A stretch of DNA of 64,000 nt from UBA6144 sp964399165 (GCA_964399165.1 CAYNPO010000001.1:186001-250000); one strand, 5' to 3'; shown: positions 31,398 to 40,527, counted from the stretch's first letter. Notes: generated from the sequence alone by a model not told the origin. Numbers and translations: made by a program.

Positions 31398-34367
31398 CGC
31401 CGCCTTCCGGTGCGCCTCCACGATCATGGCGCACAAATCCCCCGGCGCGCTCTGGCGCAATTTAGCCACATCCACCCGGTCGGGAAGGATGGCCGGCAAG
31501 TGGCGGGTGATCTTCTCCGCCAGGACCGGCGTCTTGTTGGCGGTGACCTCGTCCACCCGGTCAATGGGCGTGAAGTGGGGCACGGTCTGAAGTACCTCGG
31601 GGTGCTCGTCCACCAGGTCCAGGATCTTCGCCACCACGTTGGCGAACTGGTCCAGCTCGGCCTTGCCGTAGGTTTCCGTGGGCTCGATCATGAGGCCGTA
31701 CTGCTCTGGGAAGGCCACGGTAGGAGCGTGGAAGCCGAAGTCCAGGAAGAGCTTGCCGATGCGGGCGATGGTGGACGCCTTGGGCGTGCCTGAGGCGTCC
31801 ACCCGGGCGAAGGTCTCAGGCCTCAGCGTGAGGATGAACTCGTGCATGCGCGGGGTTTTCTCCGTGCCCGCGGGCAGGGTCGGAGCTTTCGTCGAAAGCT
31901 TGTGGAAGAGGTAGCGCGCGGAGAGCACGGCCACCTGGCTCATGCGGGTGACGCCTTCGGCGCCCAGGGCCTTGATGTAGGTGTAGGCACGCACCTTGTG
32001 AGCGAAGTTGCCCCAGTGGCGGTGGAAGGAGCCCACGCTCTTCTTGGGGCGCTCGACGCCGAAGCTGCCGTCGGCGCGCTTCACCACTTGGTACCCTGGG
32101 AGGTAGTCCACCAAACGTGAGGAAACGGCCACGATGGCGTCGCCGGGGCCGCCGCCCCCGTGGGGGATCGTCCACGTCTTATGGAGGTTGTTGTGGACGG
32201 CGTCCACGCCGATGGCGTTCAGGTCCACCACGCCGGCCACCGCGTTCATGTTGGCCCCGTCCATGTAGACGAGCCCGCCGGCGGCGTGCACCAGTCGCGC
32301 CATCTCGGCAAAGCCGGTTTCAAAGATGCCGGCCGTGTTGGGATTGGTGACCATGATGCCGGCCACGCGCTTGCCGTCCTGGGCGAGAACGCCCTTGAGC
32401 TGCTCCAGGTTGATCTGGCCGGTGGCGTCCGCTTCGATGAGGGCGATCTTGTAACCGGCCACCGCGGCGGTGGCCGGGTTGGTGCCGTGGGCTGAGCGCG
32501 GGATCAGGATGGTGTCGCGCTGGTCGCCCTCGCCGCGGTCCCGGTGGTAGGCCTGGAAGAGCTTGAGCCCCACCAGCTCGCCCTGGGCGCCGGCCAGGGG
32601 TTGGGTGGTGACGGCAGGCAGGCCCGTGATGGCGGTGAACTGCTCTTGGATCGCCCACAGCACTTCCAAGCAGCCTTGGGCGTCTTCCAGGGGCGCTTCG
32701 GGGTGCATGTCGGTGAACCCCGCGAGCGACGCCGCGTAGTCGTTGATGTAGGGATTGTACTTCATGGTGCAGGAGCCGAGGGGGTAGATGCCCTCGTCCG
32801 GGCTGAGGTTCTGCTTCCCGAGCTTCTCGTAGTAGGCCACGATCTCGGCGGCGGGCAGGCGCGGGATGCCCGGGGCATCGGGGCGACGGTGCCCAGCGGG
32901 GACCGCGGGGAGGGTTTGTCCTTGGCCTCCGGTGCCGAACTGCGCTTGGAAGAAGCCCGTGAGGGCCTCCAGGTGGGCCTCCGTCTGCACGTCGGTGACG
33001 GCGAGCTGGAGCAAGTGGTCGTTGCCGGGCAGCCGGCGGGAAACGTCCACGCCCACGTGCAGGCCATGCTGGCGGGCCTTTTGGATGAGTTCCGCTGCGG
33101 GGATCGGCAGCTTGAGAGTGACTTCGTTCCAGGCAGCCGTGTGGGGAAAGCGCAGGGAGACGCCCGCGCATTTGGTGAGTTCCTTCACCACGCGGCGGAT
33201 GCCGTCGTGTCCGGCCACGGCGGCGCGGGTGAGCCCTTCGTCACCGCGATTGAGCAGGGCCGCGCCGGCCAAGGTGGCCACGAAGCTCTGGTTTGAGCAA
33301 ATGTTGGAGGTCGCCTTCTCCCGGCGGATGTGTTGCTCCCGGGTGGAGAGGATCAGGGCCTTGCACTCGCGTCCGTGCTCGTCCAGACCCTTACCCACGT
33401 AGCGGCCGGCGGTGGAGCGGATGGAGTTGCGGTCTTTGTCGTGGAAGCGGATGGCGAAGATGCCCAACCCAGGGCCGCCGAAGTTCGGGCCCAAGGCCAG
33501 GTGCTGGCCTTCCGCCACCACCATGTCGGCGCCTTCCTTGCCCCAGCGCACGGGGGGCTTGAGACCATTGGGCCCCAAAAGCATGGGGTCGCAGACCGCG
33601 ATGGATTTCACGCCGTGGGAGCGGCACAGGTCCGTGAGGGCGTCCACGTCTTCCAGGTTGCCAAAGGAATTCACATGGGGGAAGGCGCAGCCGGAAACGC
33701 CGCCGGAGGCGAGAAGTTGAGTGAGGGCAGCGTGGTCCAGGGTGCCGGTGGTCGCGTCGAGGGGCGCCACCACGATTTTGAGCGAGGTCTCCCGCGCCTG
33801 GGTTTCCAAAACTTCCAGGTCCCCGGGGTAGAGCGTGCCCGCCACCACCACGGTGTTGGCGTTCTTCACCAGGCGCTGGGCGCAGGCGAGGGCCTCGAAG
33901 AGGCAGGTGGCCCGCTCGTACAGGGAGGCGTTGACCGCCTCAAAGCCCGTGAGCTGGGAGAGCAGGGATTGGTAGATCCACAGCGTTTGGAGCGTGCCTT
34001 GGGAACGTTCGGGTTGGTAGGGGGTGTAAGCGGTGGTGAGGCCTCGGATGCCACAGACGGGGCCCACCACTTCCTGCACTTGGTAGTGAGGCAGGCCGTG
34101 GCCGAGGAAAGAAATTCCCGGACGGTTCTTGGCCGCCACATCGTTCACGTGCTGGACCAGCTCCTGGTAACCCATCGCTGGGGGCAGATTGATGGGTCCC
34201 TTGAATTTGTGGGCGGGATCGATGTGGGCGAAGAGATCATCGAGTTTTTTCAGTCCCATCTCACCCAGCATGGCCTGGATGTCAGACTCGCTCGCGCCGA
34301 TGTAGTGGGGCTTGAGTTCGCGGGGAAGAGTCTCGGGCCGGTAGGGAAGGGGGGCGGGACGGCTCAT
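31386..34367 (-). CDS. gcvP: Glycine decarboxylase (P-protein), fused GcvPA-GcvPB
   Basis: This 993-residue protein is the PLP-dependent P-protein of the glycine cleavage system, which decarboxylates glycine and passes the aminomethyl group to lipoyl-GcvH. The N-terminal half (to about 490) matches GcvPA (YTPYQPERSQGTLQ, REQHIRREKATSNICS). The C-terminal half matches GcvPB (YPLGSCTMKYNP, the PLP Lys in NNLHKTWTIPHGGGGPG, and the late TPIDRVDEVTANKTPVL). Details resemble the two-subunit enzyme, so this looks like an in-frame fusion of the pair through a Pro/Gly linker at about 490-515. GGAGGAA precedes the ATG. No gcvT or gcvH lies nearby. Confidence 0.94.
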   Translation of the reverse strand: MSRPAPLPYRPETLPRELKPHYIGASESDIQAMLGEMGLKKLDDLFAHIDPAHKFKGPINLPPAMGYQELVQHVNDVAAKNRPGISFLGHGLPHYQVQEVVGPVCGIRGLTTAYTPYQPERSQGTLQTLWIYQSLLSQLTGFEAVNASLYERATCLFEALACAQRLVKNANTVVVAGTLYPGDLEVLETQARETSLKIVVAPLDATTGTLDHAALTQLLASGGVSGCAFPHVNSFGNLEDVDALTDLCRSHGVKSIAVCDPMLLGPNGLKPPVRWGKEGADMVVAEGQHLALGPNFGGPGLGIFAIRFHDKDRNSIRSTAGRYVGKGLDEHGRECKALILSTREQHIRREKATSNICSNQSFVATLAGAALLNRGDEGLTRAAVAGHDGIRRVVKELTKCAGVSLRFPHTAAWNEVTLKLPIPAAELIQKARQHGLHVGVDVSRRLPGNDHLLQLAVTDVQTEAHLEALTGFFQAQFGTGGQGQTLPAVPAGHRRPDAPGIPRLPAAEIVAYYEKLGKQNLSPDEGIYPLGSCTMKYNPYINDYAASLAGFTDMHPEAPLEDAQGCLEVLWAIQEQFTAITGLPAVTTQPLAGAQGELVGLKLFQAYHRDRGEGDQRDTILIPRSAHGTNPATAAVAGYKIALIEADATGQINLEQLKGVLAQDGKRVAGIMVTNPNTAGIFETGFAEMARLVHAAGGLVYMDGANMNAVAGVVDLNAIGVDAVHNNLHKTWTIPHGGGGPGDAIVAVSSRLVDYLPGYQVVKRADGSFGVERPKKSVGSFHRHWGNFAHKVRAYTYIKALGAEGVTRMSQVAVLSARYLFHKLSTKAPTLPAGTEKTPRMHEFILTLRPETFARVDASGTPKASTIARIGKLFLDFGFHAPTVAFPEQYGLMIEPTETYGKAELDQFANVVAKILDLVDEHPEVLQTVPHFTPIDRVDEVTANKTPVLAEKITRHLPAILPDRVDVAKLRQSAPGDLCAMIVEAHRKAASEG

Positions 34368-34394
34368 GGATTCCTCCGGTGACGGGTCCGACGG

Positions 34395-35129
34395 ATGCGC
34401 TGGTTGCGGGAGCTGGGATTGGCCCCTATCCTAGGGCCTGGGCCGCTTTTTGTTAAGGACTTCCCTGGAGTGCTGGACTCAACCGAACAAGCTTTATTGA
34501 GCGAACTGGAACGGCGGGGTTTGGCCGGGTCGCTTCGCCGTTGGGAAGGGGGCTGGGAGTTGCTCTCGCCGGTGGAAGGTGAGCGGCCCGTGCGGCTAGA
34601 CTTCGCCCGGGAACTCGCCCAACTGCGTCCCACCTTGCGCTCCTTGCGCTCGCAGCCGCTCTTCCGAGCTTTGGGAGGGAGGGGGGGCGAGCGTCCGAGG
34701 GTGTGGGACGTCACCTGTGGGCTGGGCGGAGATAGCCTGATGCTGCTTTTGTTTGGCTGCCGGGTGGTTTCCACCGAACGCCACCCTTTGCCGGCGTTGA
34801 TGCTGCTGCGGGCCTACGAGATTTGGCAGGATCCCCTCAAATCCCAATGGGAATTGCGCCTGGACGGCAGCGCTCCCCCGGAGTGGGACGTGGCCTACTT
34901 TGACCCCATGTACAGCGGTCCGGAGAGCTCGGCCCTGCCCCGCAAGGAGATGCGCATATTCCGAAGCTTGTTAGGCGAGGACGCGGATGCGGCCGAAGAG
35001 GCCAGGAGGCTGCGCGGATTGGGGAGGCGGTTGATCATCAAGCGCCCACCTCATGGAGAGGAACTCTTGCCCGCGCCCAGCTTCTCCCAAGAGGGGAAGG
35101 CGGTGCGCTTCGACGTGTACTTGCCCTGA
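34395..35129 (+). CDS. rsmJ: 16S rRNA (guanine-N2)-methyltransferase RsmJ-like
   Basis: This 244-residue class I SAM-dependent methyltransferase resembles RsmJ, which methylates G1516 of 16S rRNA. The SAM loop is WDVTCGLGGDS at 104-114, TERHP follows at 127-131, and the catalytic YFDPMY is at 168-173. ALPRKEMRIFRSLLG is the RsmJ-specific segment. It is divergent from gcvP with only 27 bases between start codons, and no ribosome-binding site is obvious. A more general methyltransferase role remains possible. Confidence 0.85.
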   Translation: MRWLRELGLAPILGPGPLFVKDFPGVLDSTEQALLSELERRGLAGSLRRWEGGWELLSPVEGERPVRLDFARELAQLRPTLRSLRSQPLFRALGGRGGERPRVWDVTCGLGGDSLMLLLFGCRVVSTERHPLPALMLLRAYEIWQDPLKSQWELRLDGSAPPEWDVAYFDPMYSGPESSALPRKEMRIFRSLLGEDADAAEEARRLRGLGRRLIIKRPPHGEELLPAPSFSQEGKAVRFDVYLP

Positions 35130-35167
35130 TTCTTCGCCTAAAATGGTCACGTCTTCAGGAGAGAAAC

Positions 35168-36178
35168 GTGACCAAAAAATACCAGGTTTATGGAATCGGG
35201 AACGCTTTGGTGGACATGGAGTTCGAGGTCACCGGTGACTTCCTGCGCGAGCATGGGGTGGTCAAGGGCGGCATGACCTTGGTGGATGAGGAGCGCCAGA
35301 CAGCGCTCCTGGCCCATCTGGGCTCCATGCCCAAGAAGCGCCAAGGGGGCGGCTCGGCCGCCAACACCATCGTGGCCGTGGCGCAGTTGGGCGGGAAGTG
35401 CTTTTACTCCTGCAAAGTGGCCAGTGACCCTTGGGGCGAGTTTTACGCCGACGACCTCAAGCGCTCCGGCGTGGACTCCAACCTGCGCCCGGGCGGGCTG
35501 CCCGCCGGCACCACCGGCAAGTGTCTGGTGCTGGTAACCCCGGACGCCGAACGTTCCATGAACACCTTCCTCGGCATCACTTCCACCTTCTCGGTGGCGG
35601 AGCTGGACGAGGCTGCCCTCAAGGACTCCGACTACCTATACATCGAGGGCTACTTGGCGGCGTCTCCCACCGGCAGCGCCGCCGCCGTGAAGGCGCGCCA
35701 GTTCGCAGAGGCCCACGGCGTGAAAACCGCCCTGACCTTCTCCGACGCTTCCATGATCCAGTTCTGCGGGGACTCTCTGCGGGAAATGGTGGGGCCCCGG
35801 GGCTTGGACCTGCTTTTCTCCAACGAGAGCGAGGCCTGCGCCTGGGCCGGCACCTCGGACCTGCTGGTCGCTCGGGAGGCCATGAAGAAAGTCGCCAAGA
35901 ACTTTGTCATCACCCTGGGTGAGAACGGCGCCATGATCTGGGACGGCGAGACCTTCATCGACATCGAGCCCTATCCCGTGAAGGCGGTGGACTCCAACGG
36001 CGCGGGGGACATGTTCGCCGGCGCCTTCCTCTACGCCGTCAGCCACGGGCACACTCTGGCCAGCGCCGGGAAGCTCGCCTCCTGCGCCTCTTCCAAGGTC
36101 GTGTCCCAATACGGGCCGCGCCTGGAGCGCCAGCAGACCCTCGACATCCTCCAACACGTTTACGGTTCCCGAGGTTAG
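35168..36178 (+). CDS. PfkB-family carbohydrate kinase, adenosine kinase-like
   Basis: This 336-residue ribokinase-fold enzyme is most like bacterial adenosine kinases. It shows YGIGNALVDME at the start, GGSAANT at 61-67, and the anion-hole/catalytic signature DSNGAGDMFAGAF with Asp281. The likely reaction is phosphorylation of adenosine or a related nucleoside by ATP, but another sugar substrate cannot be excluded. The GTG start at 35168 is supported by AGGAGA about 5 bases upstream. It lies 4 bases before asnS on the same strand. Confidence 0.88.
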   Translation: MTKKYQVYGIGNALVDMEFEVTGDFLREHGVVKGGMTLVDEERQTALLAHLGSMPKKRQGGGSAANTIVAVAQLGGKCFYSCKVASDPWGEFYADDLKRSGVDSNLRPGGLPAGTTGKCLVLVTPDAERSMNTFLGITSTFSVAELDEAALKDSDYLYIEGYLAASPTGSAAAVKARQFAEAHGVKTALTFSDASMIQFCGDSLREMVGPRGLDLLFSNESEACAWAGTSDLLVAREAMKKVAKNFVITLGENGAMIWDGETFIDIEPYPVKAVDSNGAGDMFAGAFLYAVSHGHTLASAGKLASCASSKVVSQYGPRLERQQTLDILQHVYGSRG

Positions 36179-36182
36179 ACCC

Positions 36183-37565
36183 ATGATGCAAGACTTCTCC
36201 TCCGTCAAAACCCTCCTCTCCGGCGCTGCCGTCGACCAGAACTACACCGTCAAAGGGTGGGTCAAGAGCTTGCGTGTGGCCAAGAAGTTCTCCTTCCTGG
36301 TCGTGAACGACGGCTCCTGCCATAAGGACCTGCAGGTCATCATGGACGGGACCATGCCCGGCTACGAGGAAGCCTCCAAGGCGGGGCTCCATTCCGCCGT
36401 CGAGATCCAGGGCAAGCTCGTCGCTTCCCAGGGCAAAGGCCAAAGCGTTGAGATGCACGCCTCCGCGGTGAAGATCGTGGGCGCGGTCCCCGAGGACTAC
36501 CCCCTGCAGAAGAAAGAGACCTCCCTGGAGTTCTTGCGCGAGAACGCCCACCTGCGGGCCCGCACCCAGACTTTCGCCGCGGTCTTCCGCGTACGCCACG
36601 TGCTGGCCAAGGCCACCCACGACTTCTTCGACGGGCGCGGCTTCACCTACCTCCATACCCCCATCATCACCGCCTCCGACTGCGAGGGCGCCGGCGAGAT
36701 GTTCCGAGTGACCACACTGCCCATGGGCGAGAAGCCCAACTTCGAGAAGGACTACTTCGCCCGGGAGACCTATCTGAACGTCTCAGGCCAGTTGGAGGGG
36801 GAGTGCTACGCCCTGGCCCTAGGCAAGATCTACACCTTCGGGCCCACCTTCCGCTCCGAGAACTCCAACACCGCCCGCCACTTGGCCGAGTTCTGGATGA
36901 TCGAGCCGGAAGTGGCCTTCGCTGACTTGGACGACGTGGCCCAGCTGGGGGCCGAATACATTCAGTACATGATCAAGACCGCCATGGAGAAATGCCCGGA
37001 CGAGTTGGCGTTCCTCTCCCAGAGGAATGATCCCAACTTGCTCGAGACCCTCAAGCACGTCTCCAGCTCGCCGTTTGCCCGGGTGAGCTACACCGACGCG
37101 GTGAAGATCCTGCAGGACGCCCAGAAAGGCGGGCACAAGTTCGAGTTCGCCGCTCCCGAGTGGGGCGGGGACCTGGCCACGGAGCACGAGCGCTACCTGT
37201 GCGAGATCCACTTCAAGAAGCCCACCATCGTCACCGACTACCCCAAGGGCATCAAGTCGTTCTACATGAAGCTCAATGACGATGGGAAAACCGTCCGCTG
37301 CATGGACATCCTGGTGCCTGGCGTGGGTGAGATCATCGGGGGCTCCCAGCGGGAAGACGATTACCAGAAGCTCCTAGGCCGGATGGAGGAGAACAAGCTC
37401 GATCCCAAGGACTACTGGTGGTATTTGGATCTGAGGAAGTACGGGACCGTCCCGCACTCGGGTTTTGGGCTCGGGTTTGAACGGGCAGTGATGTACGTGA
37501 CCGGGATGCAGAACATCCGGGACGTGATCCCGTTCCCGCGGACGCCGCGGAACGCGGAATTTTGA
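36183..37565 (+). CDS. asnS: Asparaginyl-tRNA synthetase
   Basis: This 460-residue class IIb aminoacyl-tRNA synthetase charges tRNA-Asn. An N-terminal OB-fold anticodon-binding domain (about 10-115) is followed by the catalytic core with TPIITASDCEGAGEMF, motif 2 (GPTFRSENSNTARHLAEF) and motif 3 (SGFGLGFERAVMYVTG). These features separate it from AspRS. GAGG precedes the ATG; ATG 36186 is an equally possible start one codon later. A strong bidirectional hairpin terminator follows. Confidence 0.97.
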   Translation: MMQDFSSVKTLLSGAAVDQNYTVKGWVKSLRVAKKFSFLVVNDGSCHKDLQVIMDGTMPGYEEASKAGLHSAVEIQGKLVASQGKGQSVEMHASAVKIVGAVPEDYPLQKKETSLEFLRENAHLRARTQTFAAVFRVRHVLAKATHDFFDGRGFTYLHTPIITASDCEGAGEMFRVTTLPMGEKPNFEKDYFARETYLNVSGQLEGECYALALGKIYTFGPTFRSENSNTARHLAEFWMIEPEVAFADLDDVAQLGAEYIQYMIKTAMEKCPDELAFLSQRNDPNLLETLKHVSSSPFARVSYTDAVKILQDAQKGGHKFEFAAPEWGGDLATEHERYLCEIHFKKPTIVTDYPKGIKSFYMKLNDDGKTVRCMDILVPGVGEIIGGSQREDDYQKLLGRMEENKLDPKDYWWYLDLRKYGTVPHSGFGLGFERAVMYVTGMQNIRDVIPFPRTPRNAEF

Positions 37566-37573
37566 TGAGACCT

Positions 37574-37597
37574 AAAGGGCCCCTTCTGGGGCCCTTT
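37574..37597. terminator. Bidirectional intrinsic terminator
   Basis: AAAGGGCCCC (37574-37583) pairs perfectly with GGGGCCCTTT (37588-37597) across a 4-base loop. It lies between the convergent asnS gene and the minus-strand gene ending at 37602 and can serve both. Confidence 0.85.
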
Positions 37598-37601
37598 CAT
37601 T

Positions 37602-37976
37602 TCAGTCGTCCGTTCGGCAGGTGAGGCCGATGCTCAGGCGGCGGCCGCCCACGTCGGAGCGCAGGATCCCATTGATCTGGGGACGCTCGTCCGGGGTGGC
37701 GAAGTCAGCTGGCAGCACCAGGGTGTAGGCCCCTTCACCAAGCGTGAAATTGAAGGAAATGGTGTCGGCGAAGTAGCGGGAGGTCAGGCCTTCCACTTCC
37801 CAGGTGGCGCCTGCGGCCTCGCGCACGCTGATGTCGTCCAGGAGGCGAGGGCCGCGGACGACGGCGAAAAGCACGGACTCATTGTCCGGGCGGATGGTGT
37901 CCCAGCATTTGAGGTCGGGGACGGCGAAGCTGGAAGCGGAGGACAAAGCGAGGCCCAGGGCCAGGAGCGTTTTCAT
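37602..37976 (-). CDS. Small secreted hypothetical protein
   Basis: This 124-residue protein starts with a signal peptide (MKTLLALGLALSSASSFA, cleaved near residue 18). The mature part is beta-rich with one cysteine near each end (LKCWDT and GLTCRTDD) that could form a disulfide. No family is recognised. An AAGGACC-type ribosome-binding site precedes the ATG. It borders the structured non-coding stretch at 37977-38362 and shares a terminator with asnS. Confidence 0.7.
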   Translation of the reverse strand: MKTLLALGLALSSASSFAVPDLKCWDTIRPDNESVLFAVVRGPRLLDDISVREAAGATWEVEGLTSRYFADTISFNFTLGEGAYTLVLPADFATPDERPQINGILRSDVGGRRLSIGLTCRTDD

Positions 37977-38362
37977 GGGAGGTCCTTGTAAGTGTTGGGA
38001 GGCATATAGGAAAAGGGCAGGAGGCGGTAAAGGGGGAGGAGGGGGCTTTTGGGGAGCGTGTAAAAGCTACAGACCAGCGGCTTCGCTGCCTTTCATTTTC
38101 GACGAAGTTTGCTTTTGCTTGGGACTTTCCGAGTGCTCTATGCTCCGCACACGCTCTGATATACGCCCTTTTCAAATGGACGCCTTGAGGGGGCGTTGCT
38201 CCCCCTGCGCACGCGCTTGAAAAGGGCATATCTAGATGGATGGCCGAGCCCCTGGCCCGTCAAGACGGTAAAGCTGGCGTGAAAGGAGGGGCAAATGACC
38301 AGGATCACGGGAACCAGTGGATCCGCGTTTCCCCCCTCCCGTGTACAGGATACTCTGGGTGC
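37977..38362. other. 386-base non-coding region with strong RNA-like structure
   Basis: This is the longest gap without a gene in the window. Reading frames here (including one of 116 codons on the minus strand) run through inverted repeats and lack a ribosome-binding site, so I reject them. The central part, 38054-38232, is a composite of several helices described separately. The stretch 38233-38362 precedes a CAP-domain lipoprotein and shows only a weak -10 (TACTCT, 38351-38356). Confidence 0.65.
38054..38232. ncRNA. Structured element: candidate non-coding RNA or palindromic repeat
   Basis: Two helices are stacked end to end. Helix A pairs GAGCGTGT (38054-38061) with ACACGCTC (38149-38156) and encloses a small hairpin, CAGCG/CGCTG (38075-38079 and 38084-38088). 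Helix B, starting one base later, pairs 38158-38175 (GATATACGCCCTTTTCAA) with 38217-38232 (TTGAAAAGGGCATATC), with a 2-base bulge, and encloses AGGGGG/CCCCCT (38188-38193 and 38201-38206). Strand and function are unknown. No second copy was seen in this window. Confidence 0.45.
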
Positions 38363-38857
38363 ATGTTTCTACGATCCTCCATGTTGATTCTCGCCCTGCT
38401 GCTCACCGGCTGCGGTGGCACTGGTGGTTCCGGTGATGGAGCGGCGGGAACCATGACACAGCAACAGGCCGAAGCGGAAACCGCCAAATCCGAGTTGCTC
38501 CGCCTGGTGAACGCCCACCGGGCCTCCTTGGGTGTGGGCCTGCTCGTGCGTGCGGACGCTTTGGAGGAACCGGTCCAGCGGCATGTCGATGACATGGCGG
38601 ATGGCACCCAGTCTTTCGGGCACGCCGGCATGTCCGGGCGCTGTTCCCAGGCCCGCTCTGAATTGGGTGGCGGAAACGCTTGCGGAGAAGTGGTGGCGCG
38701 CTATCAGAAAACGCCTGCGGTGGTGATGGCGTCCTGGTTAGGATCGTCCGGGCATCGGGCGCAGATCGAGAAGGGGCGCTACACCCGTGTGGGACTGGGC
38801 CAGGCCATCGACCGAGAAGGGAAACCTTACTGGGCCCTTTTGTTCCTGGAAATTTGA
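38363..38857 (+). CDS. CAP-domain (SCP/PR1-like) lipoprotein
   Basis: This 164-residue protein starts MFLRSSMLILALLLTGCGG, with lipid Cys17. A Gly/Ser/Thr linker is followed by a compact CAP domain (LLRLVNAHRASLGVG, QRHVDDMADG, FGHAG, GEVVARY, VVMASWLGSSGHRAQIEKG). CAP proteins are extracytoplasmic with varied and mostly undefined roles. The frame extends upstream, but the lipoprotein start fits. A possible TACTCT -10 box ends 6 bases before the ATG and there is no ribosome-binding site. It converges on the protease gene at 38862 with a 4-base gap. A second CAP-like lipoprotein lies at 44301. Confidence 0.82.
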   Translation: MFLRSSMLILALLLTGCGGTGGSGDGAAGTMTQQQAEAETAKSELLRLVNAHRASLGVGLLVRADALEEPVQRHVDDMADGTQSFGHAGMSGRCSQARSELGGGNACGEVVARYQKTPAVVMASWLGSSGHRAQIEKGRYTRVGLGQAIDREGKPYWALLFLEI

Positions 38858-38861
38858 ACGC

Positions 38862-39770
38862 TCACTCTCCGATCAATCCCCGGATCCAATCCAAAAACCC
38901 ATCCACCCGCGTCCCCACGGCCAAACTCACGCAGTAGTCCCCGGCTTTGTGGATGGCCACCAACTTGCGCTCTCCCGCGATCTGAGCCGTCCATCCGCCG
39001 CCACTATCGCCGGCGCAGCTGGTGTAACCGAACTGGCGCATGAAAAGGAAATTGCCATCGAGGTAATCGGCGTTGTGGCCTTCCCGGAAGAAGTCCATGT
39101 CGGCGATCCTCTCGGGGATGGCCAGGGGCAGCTCCAGCATGGTGAGGCGGTCCGCGGCCGGGAACGTGGGGACAGGTGGCATTTCGATAGGGCGCGGAGC
39201 GGGAGGGGGCGTGAAGACGAAGGGGCGACTCCAGTCGATGGAGCGCCCGAGGTCGATTTCAGGCAGGGGCGGAATTTCGTACATCGGGGGCATGCTCTCC
39301 CAGCGAACACCAATGGCCCCCCAGCCCGCTAGGCGGACCAAGGTGTCGGGTGCCAGTTCCGCGAGCTCGGCTTTCCCGGCCAGGGGAATGGCCTGGATGG
39401 TGGCGCCGAAAGGGATGTCGCTCTCCAGTTCCATCAAGGCCGCGTCCCCGTGCACTCCGAGGACGGAATAGTTGGGGGCGAGCTCGATGCGGACGACCTG
39501 TGGCAGGAGTTGGAGCGTTGGGGCGCGGCCGTCACCTCCGGCACGAATTTGGTAGAGGGTAGGATCGGCGTCCGCAAAGCAGTGGGCCGCGGTCAAAATC
39601 CAGCGCGAGGCGATGATGGATCCCGTGCACCACTGTTCCCCGGTCTTGTTGATCTGCACGGCCCAGGGCACTTCCTCCGGGGCCACCCGCTCGCCGTTGA
39701 CCACCCGAACGCCGGCGAGGGCGGGGGGAGTGAGGAGTGCCCAGAGGGTGAGGATTTGAAAAGGGCGCAT
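38862..39770 (-). CDS. Trypsin-like serine protease (S1), third of a tandem trio
   Basis: This 302-residue exported protease begins MRPFQILTLWALLTPPALA (signal peptide), then RVVNGE, equivalent to the activation site of trypsin. The catalytic triad is His63 (LTAAHC), Asp109 (DAALMELE) and Ser256 (CAGDSGGGW). Compared with its two paralogues it carries a Pro-rich insertion at about 160-205. It starts one base after the stop of the second protease gene, so the three form an operon transcribed from 41315 downward. Substrate preference cannot be read reliably. Confidence 0.92.
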   Translation of the reverse strand: MRPFQILTLWALLTPPALAGVRVVNGERVAPEEVPWAVQINKTGEQWCTGSIIASRWILTAAHCFADADPTLYQIRAGGDGRAPTLQLLPQVVRIELAPNYSVLGVHGDAALMELESDIPFGATIQAIPLAGKAELAELAPDTLVRLAGWGAIGVRWESMPPMYEIPPLPEIDLGRSIDWSRPFVFTPPPAPRPIEMPPVPTFPAADRLTMLELPLAIPERIADMDFFREGHNADYLDGNFLFMRQFGYTSCAGDSGGGWTAQIAGERKLVAIHKAGDYCVSLAVGTRVDGFLDWIRGLIGE

Positions 39771-39771
39771 G

Positions 39772-40527
39772 TCAGTTCCCCATGGTCTGGTTGATCCAGT
39801 CCATGAAGCCTTCCGTGCCCAGGCGGGTGCCGATGCTCAGGCTTTCGCAGTGGTTTCCGGCGCTGACAACCGCCACCAGGCGTGGGCCCTCGGGGGTGGA
39901 AACGATCCATCCTGCGCCGCTGTCGCCGGCACAGGTAGTTTGCGTCCCGCTCAGGAAGACGAACTCCGGCGAGGAGTAGACCGGGCGGCGCTCAAGAAAG
40001 CGGCGCTCGGCGTGGGTGAAGGATTCACTGATCCTTTGGCGCATGCGCATGAGGCGTGGCGAGGAGCGCCCACCATAGGCTACGGCGCCCCACCCGTAGA
40101 TGCTTACTTCTGTGGCAGGAGGGAGGGGGAGCGAAGGATCCATGGTGATGGGAGCGAGATCCGGAGCGGGAAGCACATCCGCGGAGAGTTCAACCAAGGC
40201 GAGGTCCGAGTTGAGACCGTGCCCAGGCTTTTTATGAATTTCCTTGATGGCGGGCAGGTCGCGCAACCTGGCGTCCGTGCCGTCACCGCCGGCTTTGAGA
40301 AGGTAGGCGTAAATGGGCTCCTTGAAGCAGTGGGCGGCACTCAAAACCCAACGGCTTCCCACCAAAGAACCCGTGCAGCTGGGCACGGCGTACTCGAAAA
40401 TCCGCACGGCCCACGGCGCCTCCAGCGAGGAGGCGGGAGTTCCTTGCACCACGTGCACGCGCGCAGCCAGCGGTCGTGGCAAGACTACGCTCAGAATGCA
40501 GGCGAGCAAGAAGAGCTGCGAGTTCAC
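39772..40527 (-). CDS. Trypsin-like serine protease (S1), second of a tandem trio
   Basis: This 251-residue exported protease begins with a signal peptide (MNSQLFLLACILSVVLPRPLAA), then HVVQG at the position of the activation cleavage. The triad is His66 (LSAAHC), Asp108 (SDLALVEL) and Ser203 (CAGDSGAGW). The usual Pro after GDSGG is replaced by Gly-Trp in all three paralogues. Its start overlaps the stop of the first protease gene by ATGA. It has clear paralogy to both neighbours (AGGDG, the domain pattern, and the C-terminal WI segment), pointing to tandem duplication. Confidence 0.92.
   Translation of the reverse strand: MNSQLFLLACILSVVLPRPLAARVHVVQGTPASSLEAPWAVRIFEYAVPSCTGSLVGSRWVLSAAHCFKEPIYAYLLKAGGDGTDARLRDLPAIKEIHKKPGHGLNSDLALVELSADVLPAPDLAPITMDPSLPLPPATEVSIYGWGAVAYGGRSSPRLMRMRQRISESFTHAERRFLERRPVYSSPEFVFLSGTQTTCAGDSGAGWIVSTPEGPRLVAVVSAGNHCESLSIGTRLGTEGFMDWINQTMGN

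Noticed and set aside
37879..38229. 116-codon minus-strand frame across the structured gap
   Set aside because: It runs through inverted repeats and into an antisense frame of the small secreted gene, with no ribosome-binding site or domain.
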